From the NCBI RefSeq assembly GCF_004348825.1, contig NZ_SMJU01000002.1, positions 124,001 through 188,000 of the forward strand: a DNA stretch of 64,000 bases, in the 5' to 3' direction. Under the pieces are notes generated by a model that had not been told where the DNA came from, made no database searches, and worked only from the letters and a program-made list of their open reading frames with translations. Below, in pieces: positions 8,078 to 16,553 of the stretch. The position numbers were made by a program, and so were the translations under genes. This DNA comes from Arundinibacter roseus. Lineage in GTDB: Bacteria > Bacteroidota > Bacteroidia > Cytophagales > Spirosomataceae. Positions within the stretch are counted from its first letter, which is position 1. Each line of letters begins with the position of its first letter.

Positions 8078-10672
8078 TTAGAATTCTCCGAATTGGCTAT
8101 ACATTTCTTTCAGTTTTGGGTCGCGTTCGTTGCTCCGAATATCTTTCCGAATGGATGTAACGCCCTGAATGTCCGTCAGCAATCCGAGTACCTGATACGC
8201 ACCAAAACGTACGAAGTACGAAGGACTGTTGCGCGCGAGACTTTCGAGTACCGGAATACTGCGGCGTTGGATTTCGGAGGGCGATTTGATAAGATATTTT
8301 CCAAAAACCTGCAAGAAATTATAGCGATCCGAAGGATTCATCTTGTCCATTTTTTCCAAAAACCACTCATAACGATCAGGAGATGCGATGCTTGCGTAGT
8401 AGTTTCCAACGGCGGCCACAATGGCATCGTTGGGTGAGTTCTCAAAGCGGGCTGCGATGTCGTTGGCATCGCCGGGCTTGCCAATTAAGTATGAATCGAG
8501 AGCCACCGAAACGACAAGGTACGATGTGTCGTTGAGCGCTTCGCGGAAGAGCGGGTCGTTGGAATTATCACCAAAGGATGCCAACGTCAGGATTGCTTCT
8601 GCCCGAACCTGCGAGTTCGGATCAATACGTGCCCGGCTTTGAATGGCGCGTTCGGCTTCTACAAATTCGAGCCCGTCGTATTCTGCAAAGTTAGAAACCG
8701 CCATTTGCCTGATTTTCCAGAAAGGATCCGTCATTGCTGTCAGCATCAGGTGCCGGGTGGTGGAGTCGATGAGCTTTCCTTCCAACTGGGTCATTGCCTC
8801 ATATTTTGATAAAAAAGTGGAGGCATTATAAAACTGAAAAATAGCTTCCTGACGACTTTTGGGGTGGTCAATTGTGCCAAGCAGCTGACTTTCCGCATCA
8901 AAAATCACGAGGTCAGGGCGGTATTTTGCCGGAAATTCGAGCGTTTGCCGGGCCTTATTTATCACCACATCGTAGCGGGTTTTAATGCTATCCACCCAAA
9001 TATCTACTTTCAGCGGAAGGCGATAAACCGTAGTTGCAAGCGTATCCTGAAGCTGTGAGATTTTGAGCCGTACTTTCTGATTGGCAGCCGAAAATTCCTG
9101 CTCTACTTTCAAAACGGGATGGCCGCGTTGCATAAACCATTGATCAAAAAACCAGTTCAGATCTTCGCCGGTAACTTTTTCAAAAGCCATGCGCAGATCA
9201 TTTATTTCGGCGGTAGCAAAGCGGTGTTCTTTCAGGTAGTTTTTCAAAGCCAGAAAAAAAGCATCGTCGCCCACATAGTTGCGCAGCATGTGCAAAATCC
9301 GTCCGCCTTTGGAGTAGGAATGACTGTCGAACATATCTTCCCGATCTTTATAAAAATACCGGATCATCGGCACCATTTTCTGATCGGCTTCGCCCAAATA
9401 TTGTTTCAATTCCTGTAAGTTTTGCCAATCGGCTTCATCTTTTCCAGAATAGTACTCGGCCCAAAGATATTCTGAGTAATTTGCAAAAGATTCATTCAGA
9501 GGGAGTTGTCCCCATTCTTCGCAGGTGACCAAATTCCCAAACCAATGATGAGCCAACTCGTGGGCAATTACTGCATCTGAATTTCCGTCTACAAGCGTGC
9601 GGGTGTCGGCCTGTACGCCTTCCTCGTGTATGGTAGCCGTTGTGTTCTCCATAGCGCCTGCTACAAAATCGCGTACGCTGATTTGAGCATACTTTTCCCA
9701 GGGAAATTCAACTCCGAAAATATTGGAAAAAAAGGCGATCATTTCGGGCGTGCGGCCAAAGATAGCTTTTGCATCCGCTGCATATTTTGGCTCTACATAG
9801 TAGCTCAGTTCCAGGCCGTTGGGCATCATTTCGCGCGTAACGGCAAAGTCACCCACAGCAAGCATCGCCAGGTAAGGCGCATGCGGCAGCGACTGTTTCC
9901 AGTGATCGGTGCGGGAGCCATCGCCATTGTCAACGGACCCTATCATCAGGCCATTTGATAAAGTTTTGAACGTAGAATCTACGGTAATATAAAAATCATG
10001 AATAAACTTCTCATTGGGGCTATCGACGGTAGGAAACCAGCACGAATTGGACTCGGTTTCGCCCTGCGTCCAGATTTGCCGGGGTTTGCCTTCGTCCAGT
10101 CCGTCGGCATTTATAAAATACAACCCTTTGTCGTTCGGGTGGTCATCCGGCTCGCCACGGGGAAGTTCGTTTGGTTTGGCTACGTAGTCAATTTGTACGT
10201 ACAGCGTTTCTTTTCGGGTATACGCCCTGCGAAGCTGAATGTTAAGTTTCCGTCGGTCATAGGTATATTCGAGCACATCCTGAATGGGTTCACGGATGGT
10301 CTGATTCGTCAAAGAATCGTATCTAACGAGCGTGTCTATTTGATAAATAGCCTGAATATCAAAACCTTTGGCATCCAGTTCCAGTCTGTTTTGGGGATAA
10401 AAATAAGGCTTGAACGTCAATACCGCCGTACCGAGAACGTGCTGCCGGAGCCAGTCAAAACGCAGGTTGAGTTTTGTATGAAGAATATCGTTTTTGAGCG
10501 TGCGGGCAGGACGGTAAGGCCCTTGCGTACTAACCGAACCCTCGACCCGCCGAACGGTGTCAGCAGGAAATTCCGAAGGGAAAGGAGTCGTTGCCTGTGC
10601 CGCTGTGGTCAGGCAGACGAACAGCAGGCAGGTAACCGATTTTATTTTTGTTGATGTAAGAAAACTAGTCAT
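8078..10672 (-). CDS. M1-family zinc aminopeptidase with C-terminal HEAT-like repeats, secreted
   Basis: 864 residues. A signal peptide (KIKSVTCLLFVCLTTAAQA, cleavage near 27) directs export. The M1 N-terminal beta domain runs to about 275. The substrate-binding GAMEN motif is at 339-343. The zinc site HELAHHWFGN starts at His371 (His371, Glu372, His375), with the distal Glu394 in LPLNESFANY, so the catalytic set is complete. An alpha-helical C-terminal half (about 600-864, e.g. LMLTAMTDPFWKIRQMAVSN and SQVRAEAILTLASFG) looks like HEAT repeats. It should trim N-terminal residues from peptides in the periplasm. A -7-like box (TATTTTTG on the minus strand) lies at 10759-10766. Confidence 0.95.
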   Translation of the reverse strand: MTSFLTSTKIKSVTCLLFVCLTTAAQATTPFPSEFPADTVRRVEGSVSTQGPYRPARTLKNDILHTKLNLRFDWLRQHVLGTAVLTFKPYFYPQNRLELDAKGFDIQAIYQIDTLVRYDSLTNQTIREPIQDVLEYTYDRRKLNIQLRRAYTRKETLYVQIDYVAKPNELPRGEPDDHPNDKGLYFINADGLDEGKPRQIWTQGETESNSCWFPTVDSPNEKFIHDFYITVDSTFKTLSNGLMIGSVDNGDGSRTDHWKQSLPHAPYLAMLAVGDFAVTREMMPNGLELSYYVEPKYAADAKAIFGRTPEMIAFFSNIFGVEFPWEKYAQISVRDFVAGAMENTTATIHEEGVQADTRTLVDGNSDAVIAHELAHHWFGNLVTCEEWGQLPLNESFANYSEYLWAEYYSGKDEADWQNLQELKQYLGEADQKMVPMIRYFYKDREDMFDSHSYSKGGRILHMLRNYVGDDAFFLALKNYLKEHRFATAEINDLRMAFEKVTGEDLNWFFDQWFMQRGHPVLKVEQEFSAANQKVRLKISQLQDTLATTVYRLPLKVDIWVDSIKTRYDVVINKARQTLEFPAKYRPDLVIFDAESQLLGTIDHPKSRQEAIFQFYNASTFLSKYEAMTQLEGKLIDSTTRHLMLTAMTDPFWKIRQMAVSNFAEYDGLEFVEAERAIQSRARIDPNSQVRAEAILTLASFGDNSNDPLFREALNDTSYLVVSVALDSYLIGKPGDANDIAARFENSPNDAIVAAVGNYYASIASPDRYEWFLEKMDKMNPSDRYNFLQVFGKYLIKSPSEIQRRSIPVLESLARNSPSYFVRFGAYQVLGLLTDIQGVTSIRKDIRSNERDPKLKEMYSQFGEF

Positions 10673-10792
10673 AGAGTAAACATACTTTTCCGGTTAGAGG
10701 AAGAAACTCAGCATACTATTTACCTCATCCTCCGGAATTATTTGATTAAAATAACACTCAAAAATACAAAGGAAAGCTGAGTAATTTTTTAT

Positions 10793-12022
10793 CTACACAA
10801 GCAGAGAGGTATTGGTGGTTTTTGCAGCCCGTCGGGCCGGTATAAATGAAACCTTAATTGTTATCAAAATAATAATCAGAGTGGTTACCAATAAATCTTT
10901 CCACACAAGTTTTACGGGATAGGCATCAATCAATGAACTAACGGTTCCCATGGAAACGAATCCGTACTTTTGCTGCAACCAGCAAATGACAATGCCCAAC
11001 CCTAAACCCAGCGTGGAGCCGGAAAGCGCAACGATACCACCGATTGTCAGAAAAATCTGTCTGACCTGCGAAGCCGTAGCGCCCATCGCATAAAGCATTC
11101 GGATGTCTTCCTTTTTTTCAATGGCCAGCATACTCAACGAAAAGAAAATGTTGATGGCAGCCACCAGAATAATGAACGACAAAGTGACAGTAACGAAAAG
11201 TTTTTCTACGCGAATGGCGCGCAGCAAATCGGCGTTCAGTTCATCACGGTTTTGCACGACGAGCGTGGGGCCCAACAACCGGGTAAGGGCCTGCTGTACC
11301 CGATTGGCAGAAGCAGTAGGAGCAATCTGAATTTCCAGAGCTGTGCGTTCGTTGCCATATTGCAAAAGCGGGGCAACCACCGACAAGGGCGCCAACACAA
11401 AATCATCGTAGCGGCTTTCAATAAAAAAAGTGCCGCCGGGACGGATCGAAGCCTGATTAAAGGCTTCGGAGGACGTAAGATTCAGCGTTCGGCGGTCGTT
11501 GCGGGGGTACCACAATTCGAGCGGAACCAACAGGTCATTCATTGAGATCAACAGGGCATTCCGAACACCCTCCGAAATAACGGCGTAGGGCGTGCCATTT
11601 TCGCCAAGCAGCTGAAGACGGCCTTCGATCATAGCGGTGTCGAGTTGTCCGCGTTGTTCAAAAGTACTGTCCACGCCTTTCAGCCTGACCACCATTTGGT
11701 TGTCGCGGTAGCGGGCCAAAGCATTGTCTTCGATTACCTGCGTGACGGTAGAAATGCCTTCAATCGTCTGAATTTGCCTGACCAGAGAATCCGACACGGC
11801 AAACCGCCGTCCCTCGCGGGGCGTGATTTTGATGTCGGCATCGAAGGTTTTGAAAATTTGGCGGTTGAGTTCCTCCATGCCATTAAAGACCGACAGCACC
11901 ACGACCATCGCCATAGTGCCTACGCCCACGCCCAACATCGCAATAAGAGCAATGATGCTGATAAAGCTACGTTTGTTGTGCGAAATGAAGTAACGGCTTG
12001 CGATCCGAAAAGGTAAATTCAT
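10793..12022 (-). CDS. FtsX-like ABC transporter permease (LolC/LolE type)
   Basis: 409 residues with the MacB/LolC architecture. A first membrane helix near 20-45 (SFISIIALIAMLGVGVGTMA) is followed by a large periplasmic domain (about 50-265) and three C-terminal helices (FVTVTLSFIILVAAINIFFS; FLTIGGIVALSGSTLGLGLG; LLVTTLIIILITIKVSFIPA). The FtsX core contains EKKEDIRMLYAMGATASQVR. Proteins of this type pair with an ATPase to release lipoproteins from the inner membrane, but no ATPase gene is adjacent, so the partner must be elsewhere. It begins 18 bases after the rbfA stop and is probably co-transcribed with it. Confidence 0.9.
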   Translation of the reverse strand: MNLPFRIASRYFISHNKRSFISIIALIAMLGVGVGTMAMVVVLSVFNGMEELNRQIFKTFDADIKITPREGRRFAVSDSLVRQIQTIEGISTVTQVIEDNALARYRDNQMVVRLKGVDSTFEQRGQLDTAMIEGRLQLLGENGTPYAVISEGVRNALLISMNDLLVPLELWYPRNDRRTLNLTSSEAFNQASIRPGGTFFIESRYDDFVLAPLSVVAPLLQYGNERTALEIQIAPTASANRVQQALTRLLGPTLVVQNRDELNADLLRAIRVEKLFVTVTLSFIILVAAINIFFSLSMLAIEKKEDIRMLYAMGATASQVRQIFLTIGGIVALSGSTLGLGLGIVICWLQQKYGFVSMGTVSSLIDAYPVKLVWKDLLVTTLIIILITIKVSFIPARRAAKTTNTSLLV

Positions 12023-12040
12023 GTTCCTCTAACGAATGGC

Positions 12041-12424
12041 TTACCTGGTTTCGTCTTCTTCGGTTTCGTCGGCAGGCGGGATCACCAAATCTGCGAAAAG
12101 CGCATCCATTTTGGCGGCATATTCAGCGGTGTCGTCAAGATAAAATTGCAGCTCGGGAACAATCCGTAACTGATGCCGAACGCGTTCAGCCAATTTCTGA
12201 CGAATAAAGCGGGTATTTTCTTCGACCGCTTCGTGTAGTATTTTTTTATTTTTATCAGGTAAAAAACTGAGATACGCGCGGGCAATTCCCAGGTCAGGCG
12301 TCATCCGAACGGCCGTGACCGTCACAAACGCTCCATTGATAATGTGCCGGGCTTCGCGTTGAAATATCTCTCCCAGGTCTTTCTGGATTTGGCGGCCTAC
12401 TTTTTGTTGTCTTTTTGATTCCAT
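12041..12424 (-). CDS. rbfA: 30S ribosome-binding factor A
   Basis: 127 residues, the usual size. The KH-like fold is recognisable from RQQKVGRQIQKDLGEIFQRE, then VTVTAVRMTPDLGIARAYLS, then IRQKLAERVRHQLRIVPELQ with FYLDDTAEYAAKMDALF. RbfA matures the 5' end of 16S rRNA during 30S assembly and cold adaptation. It is the first gene of a two-gene set with the FtsX-like permease, an arrangement that links ribosome assembly and envelope genes only by position. Confidence 0.95.
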   Translation of the reverse strand: MESKRQQKVGRQIQKDLGEIFQREARHIINGAFVTVTAVRMTPDLGIARAYLSFLPDKNKKILHEAVEENTRFIRQKLAERVRHQLRIVPELQFYLDDTAEYAAKMDALFADLVIPPADETEEDETR

Positions 12425-12604
12425 GCTACTTTCTTTTCAAAGAAAATGAACCTTGTACTTTTCAAGCGAAAGTGTCACGATTCTATTTTCTCTTCCCCTA
12501 ATCGGGATGATTCATACAAATATCCGTACTTATTTTGTTTTTGTGGAAAAGGGCAATGTAATTTCGTAAAACTATTTGCCTTTACCAGTTAACCTTCATT
12601 TGCT

Positions 12605-14014
12605 TTGCTGAGTTTCTTTCGAGTCAATGCCACCTATCAGAATATCAGCCTTGTGCTATTTTTTGTGCTCCTTCGTTTACCATTTCTATGGAACGAAGTG
12701 CCGCTGCTTATTCCAGAACTGAGCTGGATGCTGGTAGGCGAGCAAATGAACCGGGGCTTCATGCTCTACCGCGATATTTGGGACAATATGAGCCCTTTTT
12801 CCGGGTTGGTTTACTGGTTGATCGACTCGCTGTTTGGCCGCTCGCAGGTAGTATTTCAGGCAGTTGCGGCTGGGTTGTCCATTTTTCAAATCCTGTATTT
12901 CAACTACGTATGTCTGTCACGCGATGTGTTTTCGGAGCGCACCTACATTCCCGGAATGATCTACGCGTTGTTTCTAAATCTTTCTTTTGACCTCGCCACG
13001 CTTTCGCCAATGCTCATGGCGTCTACATTTTTGCTGCTGGCGTGGGGAGCCTTGATCAAAATTCTGGAACGGCGGCAGGTTACCAACGAAATTTTTGAGC
13101 TTGGTATTTATATCGGAATCGCCACCTTGTTTTATCTGCCCGCCGCTCTTTTTATGGTTTGGGCGTTTGTGTCGCTGCTTTTTTACACAGGTGCCACGCT
13201 TCGGCAGCACGTCATGGGCTTTTTTGGGTCTATATTTCCGTTGCTAATGGTCGTGCTGTTTTTTTACCTCAACGACGGAGTCGAAAGTTTAAACCGCAAC
13301 CTGCTCACCTCTGTTTTTCAGGTTCGTCAATACGATCTTAATGATTTTTCATCGCTGATTATTTCTCTTCTTTTACCACTGTTATTGGGCGGACTGGGAT
13401 TTTTCAGGATGCTGACAAGTTCAAGGCTTGTGACGTATCAGTCTCGTATTCAGCAGAGTATGGCCGCATGGTTCATCGTGGCAGTGCTCATGATCCCGCT
13501 CATGCCGTATCTGGCTCCCATGCAGTTTATTGTTTTTGTACCAGTCGCCGCTTTTTTTGCGACCTATTATTTTCAAAGTTATAAAAAGCGCTGGCTGGCT
13601 GAGCTCTTGTTTTTATTTGTGTTGGGCGGCATCACACTCATTCAGTATCAGGGTTTGCTGGCGCTTGATCCTTACCTGACCCTGGGCCGCCTGGAAAACC
13701 TGCGAGCCAAAGCCGCCGCACTTCCTCCCGAAATTAGTCAGAAAAGGATTTTGGTGATTGGGGAAGATAAAGGAGAATACCTCAATAATTTTACCGCCAC
13801 TCCGTACCTCAACTGGGATTTGGCACGCTATGACCTCGAAAATCTGGATAATTTTGATAGCGTGATTCACATCTATGACAACTTTCGGCAGGATCCTCCG
13901 GACTATATTATTGACAAAAAGAATATAATGCCCCGGCTTTTTGCCAGGGTTCCGGCCTTAAAGAAACGCTATAAACTCAGCCGCTGGAAAGGTATTTATG
14001 AAAAAATTGGCTAG
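12605..14014 (+). CDS. Polytopic membrane protein resembling GT-C glycosyltransferases
   Basis: 469 residues with about ten hydrophobic helices up to residue ~350 and a soluble C-terminal tail of ~110 residues (ISQKRILVIGEDKGEYLNN). The start codon is TTG; the N-terminus MLSFFRVNATYQN has no nearby ATG, and the next Met in frame is inside a helix, so TTG is preferred. Between helix 1 and helix 2 lies MLYRDIWDNMSPFSGLVYWL, after PELSWMLVGEQMNRG. This pattern resembles the first periplasmic loop of PMT/ArnT-type (GT39/GT83) enzymes, where acidic residues bind the lipid-phosphate sugar donor. No family could be named with certainty. It is divergent from rbfA and stands alone; function is inferred. 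Confidence 0.72.
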   Translation: MLSFFRVNATYQNISLVLFFVLLRLPFLWNEVPLLIPELSWMLVGEQMNRGFMLYRDIWDNMSPFSGLVYWLIDSLFGRSQVVFQAVAAGLSIFQILYFNYVCLSRDVFSERTYIPGMIYALFLNLSFDLATLSPMLMASTFLLLAWGALIKILERRQVTNEIFELGIYIGIATLFYLPAALFMVWAFVSLLFYTGATLRQHVMGFFGSIFPLLMVVLFFYLNDGVESLNRNLLTSVFQVRQYDLNDFSSLIISLLLPLLLGGLGFFRMLTSSRLVTYQSRIQQSMAAWFIVAVLMIPLMPYLAPMQFIVFVPVAAFFATYYFQSYKKRWLAELLFLFVLGGITLIQYQGLLALDPYLTLGRLENLRAKAAALPPEISQKRILVIGEDKGEYLNNFTATPYLNWDLARYDLENLDNFDSVIHIYDNFRQDPPDYIIDKKNIMPRLFARVPALKKRYKLSRWKGIYEKIG

Positions 14015-14015
14015 T

Positions 14016-14447
14016 TCAGCAGGCAATTTTACTTACACGTGTCTGATGTCGTCCGCCTTCAAAATCGGTCGTTAAGAACGTCTTTACGCAGTCAATAGCC
14101 GTTGCGAGTTCAATAAAACGGACCGGCAAACAGATGATGTTGGCGTTGTTGTGTTGTCTTGACAATTCGGCCAAAACCGCCTGCCATACCAACGCCGCCC
14201 GAATGCCCTGATGCTTGTTGGCCGTGATACACACCCCCTGACCACTGCCGCAAAGCAATACGCCCAATTCGAATTCGCCGGATTCAACGGCCAATGAAAC
14301 CGGATGCGCAAAGTCTGGATAATCGGCTGAATCAGCGCTATGTGTGCCAAAATCTTTTACTTCGTAGCCATTTTCCCGAAGCCACGCGACGATCGGTTCT
14401 TTGTAGGGAAACCCGGCATGATCTGCTCCGATTGCAATTTTTCTCAT
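14016..14447 (-). CDS. rpiB: Ribose-5-phosphate isomerase B
   Basis: 143 residues from MRKIAIGADHAGFPYKE; upstream in-frame codons lack homology and are discarded. RpiB/LacAB family features are present: GADHAGF near residue 7, the SADYPDFAHPVSLAVESGE segment, and the active-site loop LLCGSGQGVCITANKHQGIR (Cys at about 66). It interconverts ribose 5-phosphate and ribulose 5-phosphate in the pentose phosphate pathway. It ends two bases from the stop of the convergent gene 12605-14014. A -7-like box (TACCTTTG on the minus strand) lies at 14531-14538. Confidence 0.95.
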   Translation of the reverse strand: MRKIAIGADHAGFPYKEPIVAWLRENGYEVKDFGTHSADSADYPDFAHPVSLAVESGEFELGVLLCGSGQGVCITANKHQGIRAALVWQAVLAELSRQHNNANIICLPVRFIELATAIDCVKTFLTTDFEGGRHQTRVSKIAC

Positions 14448-14575
14448 TGTTTTTTTGTTAAGTACTACTGCCCTGATAACAACAACCGGGCGATTATCGT
14501 TAGTATTGTCCCTTCTGAGGGTAACATCCGCAAAGGTAATAGCTAACATTTTAGTACTCCTAAATTTATTACAAG

Positions 14576-15352
14576 ATGAGAGAAGATATAAAACAAAATC
14601 TGGAAGCAGAAGCACTGGATATTTCCTTAATAAACCCGGCAATGCCGGAAGACGACGCCCGCATCAAAGAGGCTTTTCAGGATCGTGACTGGAACGAAAT
14701 CAAAAGTGCTGATTCGTGGGTGATTTTTAAAGTGATGGCGGAGTTTGTAGAAGGCTTTGATAAACTGGCCAAAATCGGTCCCTGCGTGTCTATTTTTGGT
14801 TCGGCACGCACCAAAGCAGATAATCCGTACTACCTGATTGCGGAGGAAATTGCCGCAAAACTCGTCCGTCATGGCTATGGCGTCATCACGGGCGGCGGGC
14901 CGGGAATCATGGAAGCGGGAAACAAAGGCGCCTACGATCAGGGCGGCAAGTCGGTGGGTCTGAATATCAAACTGCCTTTTGAGCAGCACAGCAACATCTA
15001 TATTGATCCCGACAAAAACATCAACTTTGATTTCTTTTTTGTTCGTAAAGTAATGTTCGTAAAATATTCGCAGGGCTTCATTGTCCTCCCCGGCGGTTTC
15101 GGAACGCTTGACGAACTTTTTGAAGCACTCACCCTGATTCAGACCAAAAAAATTGGCCGTTTCCCGATCATACTCGTAGGCCGTACGTATTGGTCAGGTT
15201 TGATGGACTGGATCAAAAGTACCATGATGGAGGGTGAGAATAACATCAATCCCGAAGACCTCAAATTGTTCAGTATTGTCGATACGCCTGATGAAGCCGT
15301 GCGGGTTATTGATGAGTTTTACTCTAAATACCTGCTGAAACCAAATTTTTAA
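14576..15352 (+). CDS. LOG-family (TIGR00730-type) nucleoside 5'-monophosphate phosphoribohydrolase
   Basis: 258 residues, Rossmann-like. Diagnostic motifs are SIFGSARTKADNPYYLIAEE, GVITGGGPGIMEAGNKGA and the LOG signature LPGGFGTLDELFEAL. Family members hydrolyse N6-modified or plain adenosine/purine monophosphates to base plus ribose 5-phosphate; older databases label them lysine decarboxylases, which is not supported here. An N-terminal extension of about 60 residues precedes the core. The divergently transcribed rpiB uses the same product, ribose 5-phosphate, which may be coincidence. Confidence 0.9.
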   Translation: MREDIKQNLEAEALDISLINPAMPEDDARIKEAFQDRDWNEIKSADSWVIFKVMAEFVEGFDKLAKIGPCVSIFGSARTKADNPYYLIAEEIAAKLVRHGYGVITGGGPGIMEAGNKGAYDQGGKSVGLNIKLPFEQHSNIYIDPDKNINFDFFFVRKVMFVKYSQGFIVLPGGFGTLDELFEALTLIQTKKIGRFPIILVGRTYWSGLMDWIKSTMMEGENNINPEDLKLFSIVDTPDEAVRVIDEFYSKYLLKPNF

Positions 15353-15384
15353 TTCAGGTAAGAGTTTATTGAATTAAGTAGAAA

Positions 15385-15413
15385 TTCCCCTCACTCCGCT
15401 GGGGATTTTTTTT
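15385..15413 (+). terminator. Intrinsic terminator after the LOG-family gene
   Basis: TTCCCC and GGGGA arms with a 10-base loop are followed by eight T's. The stem is short but the T-tract is long. It lies between two convergent genes. Confidence 0.65.
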
Positions 15414-15416
15414 GTC

Positions 15417-16385
15417 CTAAAACGAAAGGTAAGGCGCAATCTTACGCAGTGTGTTTTCATCCAAAATATGAATCGCTTTCATGGATTCAGGCGATGCAAA
15501 GGGGCCGTGCTGCTCACGGTAGCGCACAATAACTTCACAAAGTTTACGATTGCGCAGGTATGGATGACGCGCCAATTCGGCGGCGCTTGCCTTATTAATC
15601 GGGATCTGCCTTGGCGGACTGACCACGCGGGCAAGGCGACGAAGTTCGGAAAGAGAAAGAGAGTCCATACCATATAGTTCAGAATATTGAGAAGTTGCAT
15701 GAAATCCGCCCAAAGCATCCCGGAATTTTATGATTCGAGCGGCTCGTGTAGGGCCAATTCCTTTCAGCTGAGAGAGTTGAGCTGTATCTGCCTGATTAAT
15801 ATCGAACGGAATCAGATTTCCTTTCTTTTTGACAAATGCAGGTTCTGCCTTTGGTTCTGAACGAACCTCGCCTTCGCTTGAAGAGCCAAAAGTGCTCAAA
15901 TCTATTTCCGAAGTAGGAATGCTGATGTAGGGTTTCAGTTGCGAATACAGCGCAGGAGGGAAATCATAGATACGCTGTACATCTTCCGGACGCTTGAATT
16001 TCCCGCCTTTTTTGCGATAGTTGTCCATCCGTAACGCCAGAAATCGCGGAATTCCCAAGTCCATCAAAGCTTCAACTGATGCCTGATTTGGGTCAAAAAA
16101 TGTAAGATGAATTGCTTTTTCCGGTGAATTGGAATTGGGTTGGCTGACTCCATAGGATTTGCCTTTGGCTGCCATAGGTTCAGGCAGCAAGGCCGCGGCG
16201 CTGTCGAGGCTCTGAATAGAAAAAGGAACTGACGCATCCTGAAAACGGGCAAGGATCAGGTGCTTGACTCCCAACGGCAGCAGTAAACAAAACATACTGA
16301 CGACGATCAGCAAGAGCGCACCACGGGATTCTTTGGGAGAAATGCCGAAAAAATCTTCCAGCAGGAGGAGAACTTTACGTACCAT
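15417..16385 (-). CDS. ComEA-like protein with three helix-hairpin-helix repeats and one membrane anchor
   Basis: 322 residues. One transmembrane helix near 23-43 (ALLLIVVSMFCLLLPLGVKH) is followed by a variable linker and three helix-hairpin-helix units. They start near residue 98 (VEALMDLGIPRFLALRMDNY), 197 (INQADTAQLSQLKGIGPTRA) and 263 (INKASAAELARHPYLRNRKL). HhH repeats bind DNA backbone; ComEA proteins capture DNA outside the membrane during transformation, and the topology here places the repeats on the outer face. No comEC or other competence gene is nearby, so a competence role is only an inference. Confidence 0.85.
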   Translation of the reverse strand: MVRKVLLLLEDFFGISPKESRGALLLIVVSMFCLLLPLGVKHLILARFQDASVPFSIQSLDSAAALLPEPMAAKGKSYGVSQPNSNSPEKAIHLTFFDPNQASVEALMDLGIPRFLALRMDNYRKKGGKFKRPEDVQRIYDFPPALYSQLKPYISIPTSEIDLSTFGSSSEGEVRSEPKAEPAFVKKKGNLIPFDINQADTAQLSQLKGIGPTRAARIIKFRDALGGFHATSQYSELYGMDSLSLSELRRLARVVSPPRQIPINKASAAELARHPYLRNRKLCEVIVRYREQHGPFASPESMKAIHILDENTLRKIAPYLSF

Positions 16386-16476
16386 AAAAGGAGGGGTAAG
16401 GCCGGGGAATAAATCAGAACCTTTGTAACGATGTATAAAAATACTTCACAAAAATACGGGTTGCGGACAAATTGCC

Positions 16477-16484
16477 TAATTTTG
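16477..16484 (+). promoter_or_regulatory. Putative -7 box of glyS
   Basis: TAATTTTG matches TAnnTTTG exactly and lies about 70 bases before the glyS start in the divergent spacer. The opposite strand carries TATTTTTG at 16449-16456 for the HhH gene. No well-spaced -33 TTG was found for either. Confidence 0.4.
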
Positions 16485-16553
16485 CGACGGTTTTGGGCTC
16501 AAAAGGTTGCTCTGAACCCTCTTTTTTTTACTGATTACTAGAATTTTATACGT

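Noticed and set aside
14448-14642. N-terminal extension of rpiB
   Set aside because: It overlaps the divergent LOG-family gene and lacks homology; the RpiB fold begins at MRKIAIGADHAG.
14576-15352. Lysine decarboxylase
   Set aside because: PGGFGTxxE is the LOG phosphoribohydrolase signature; the decarboxylase name is an old database error.
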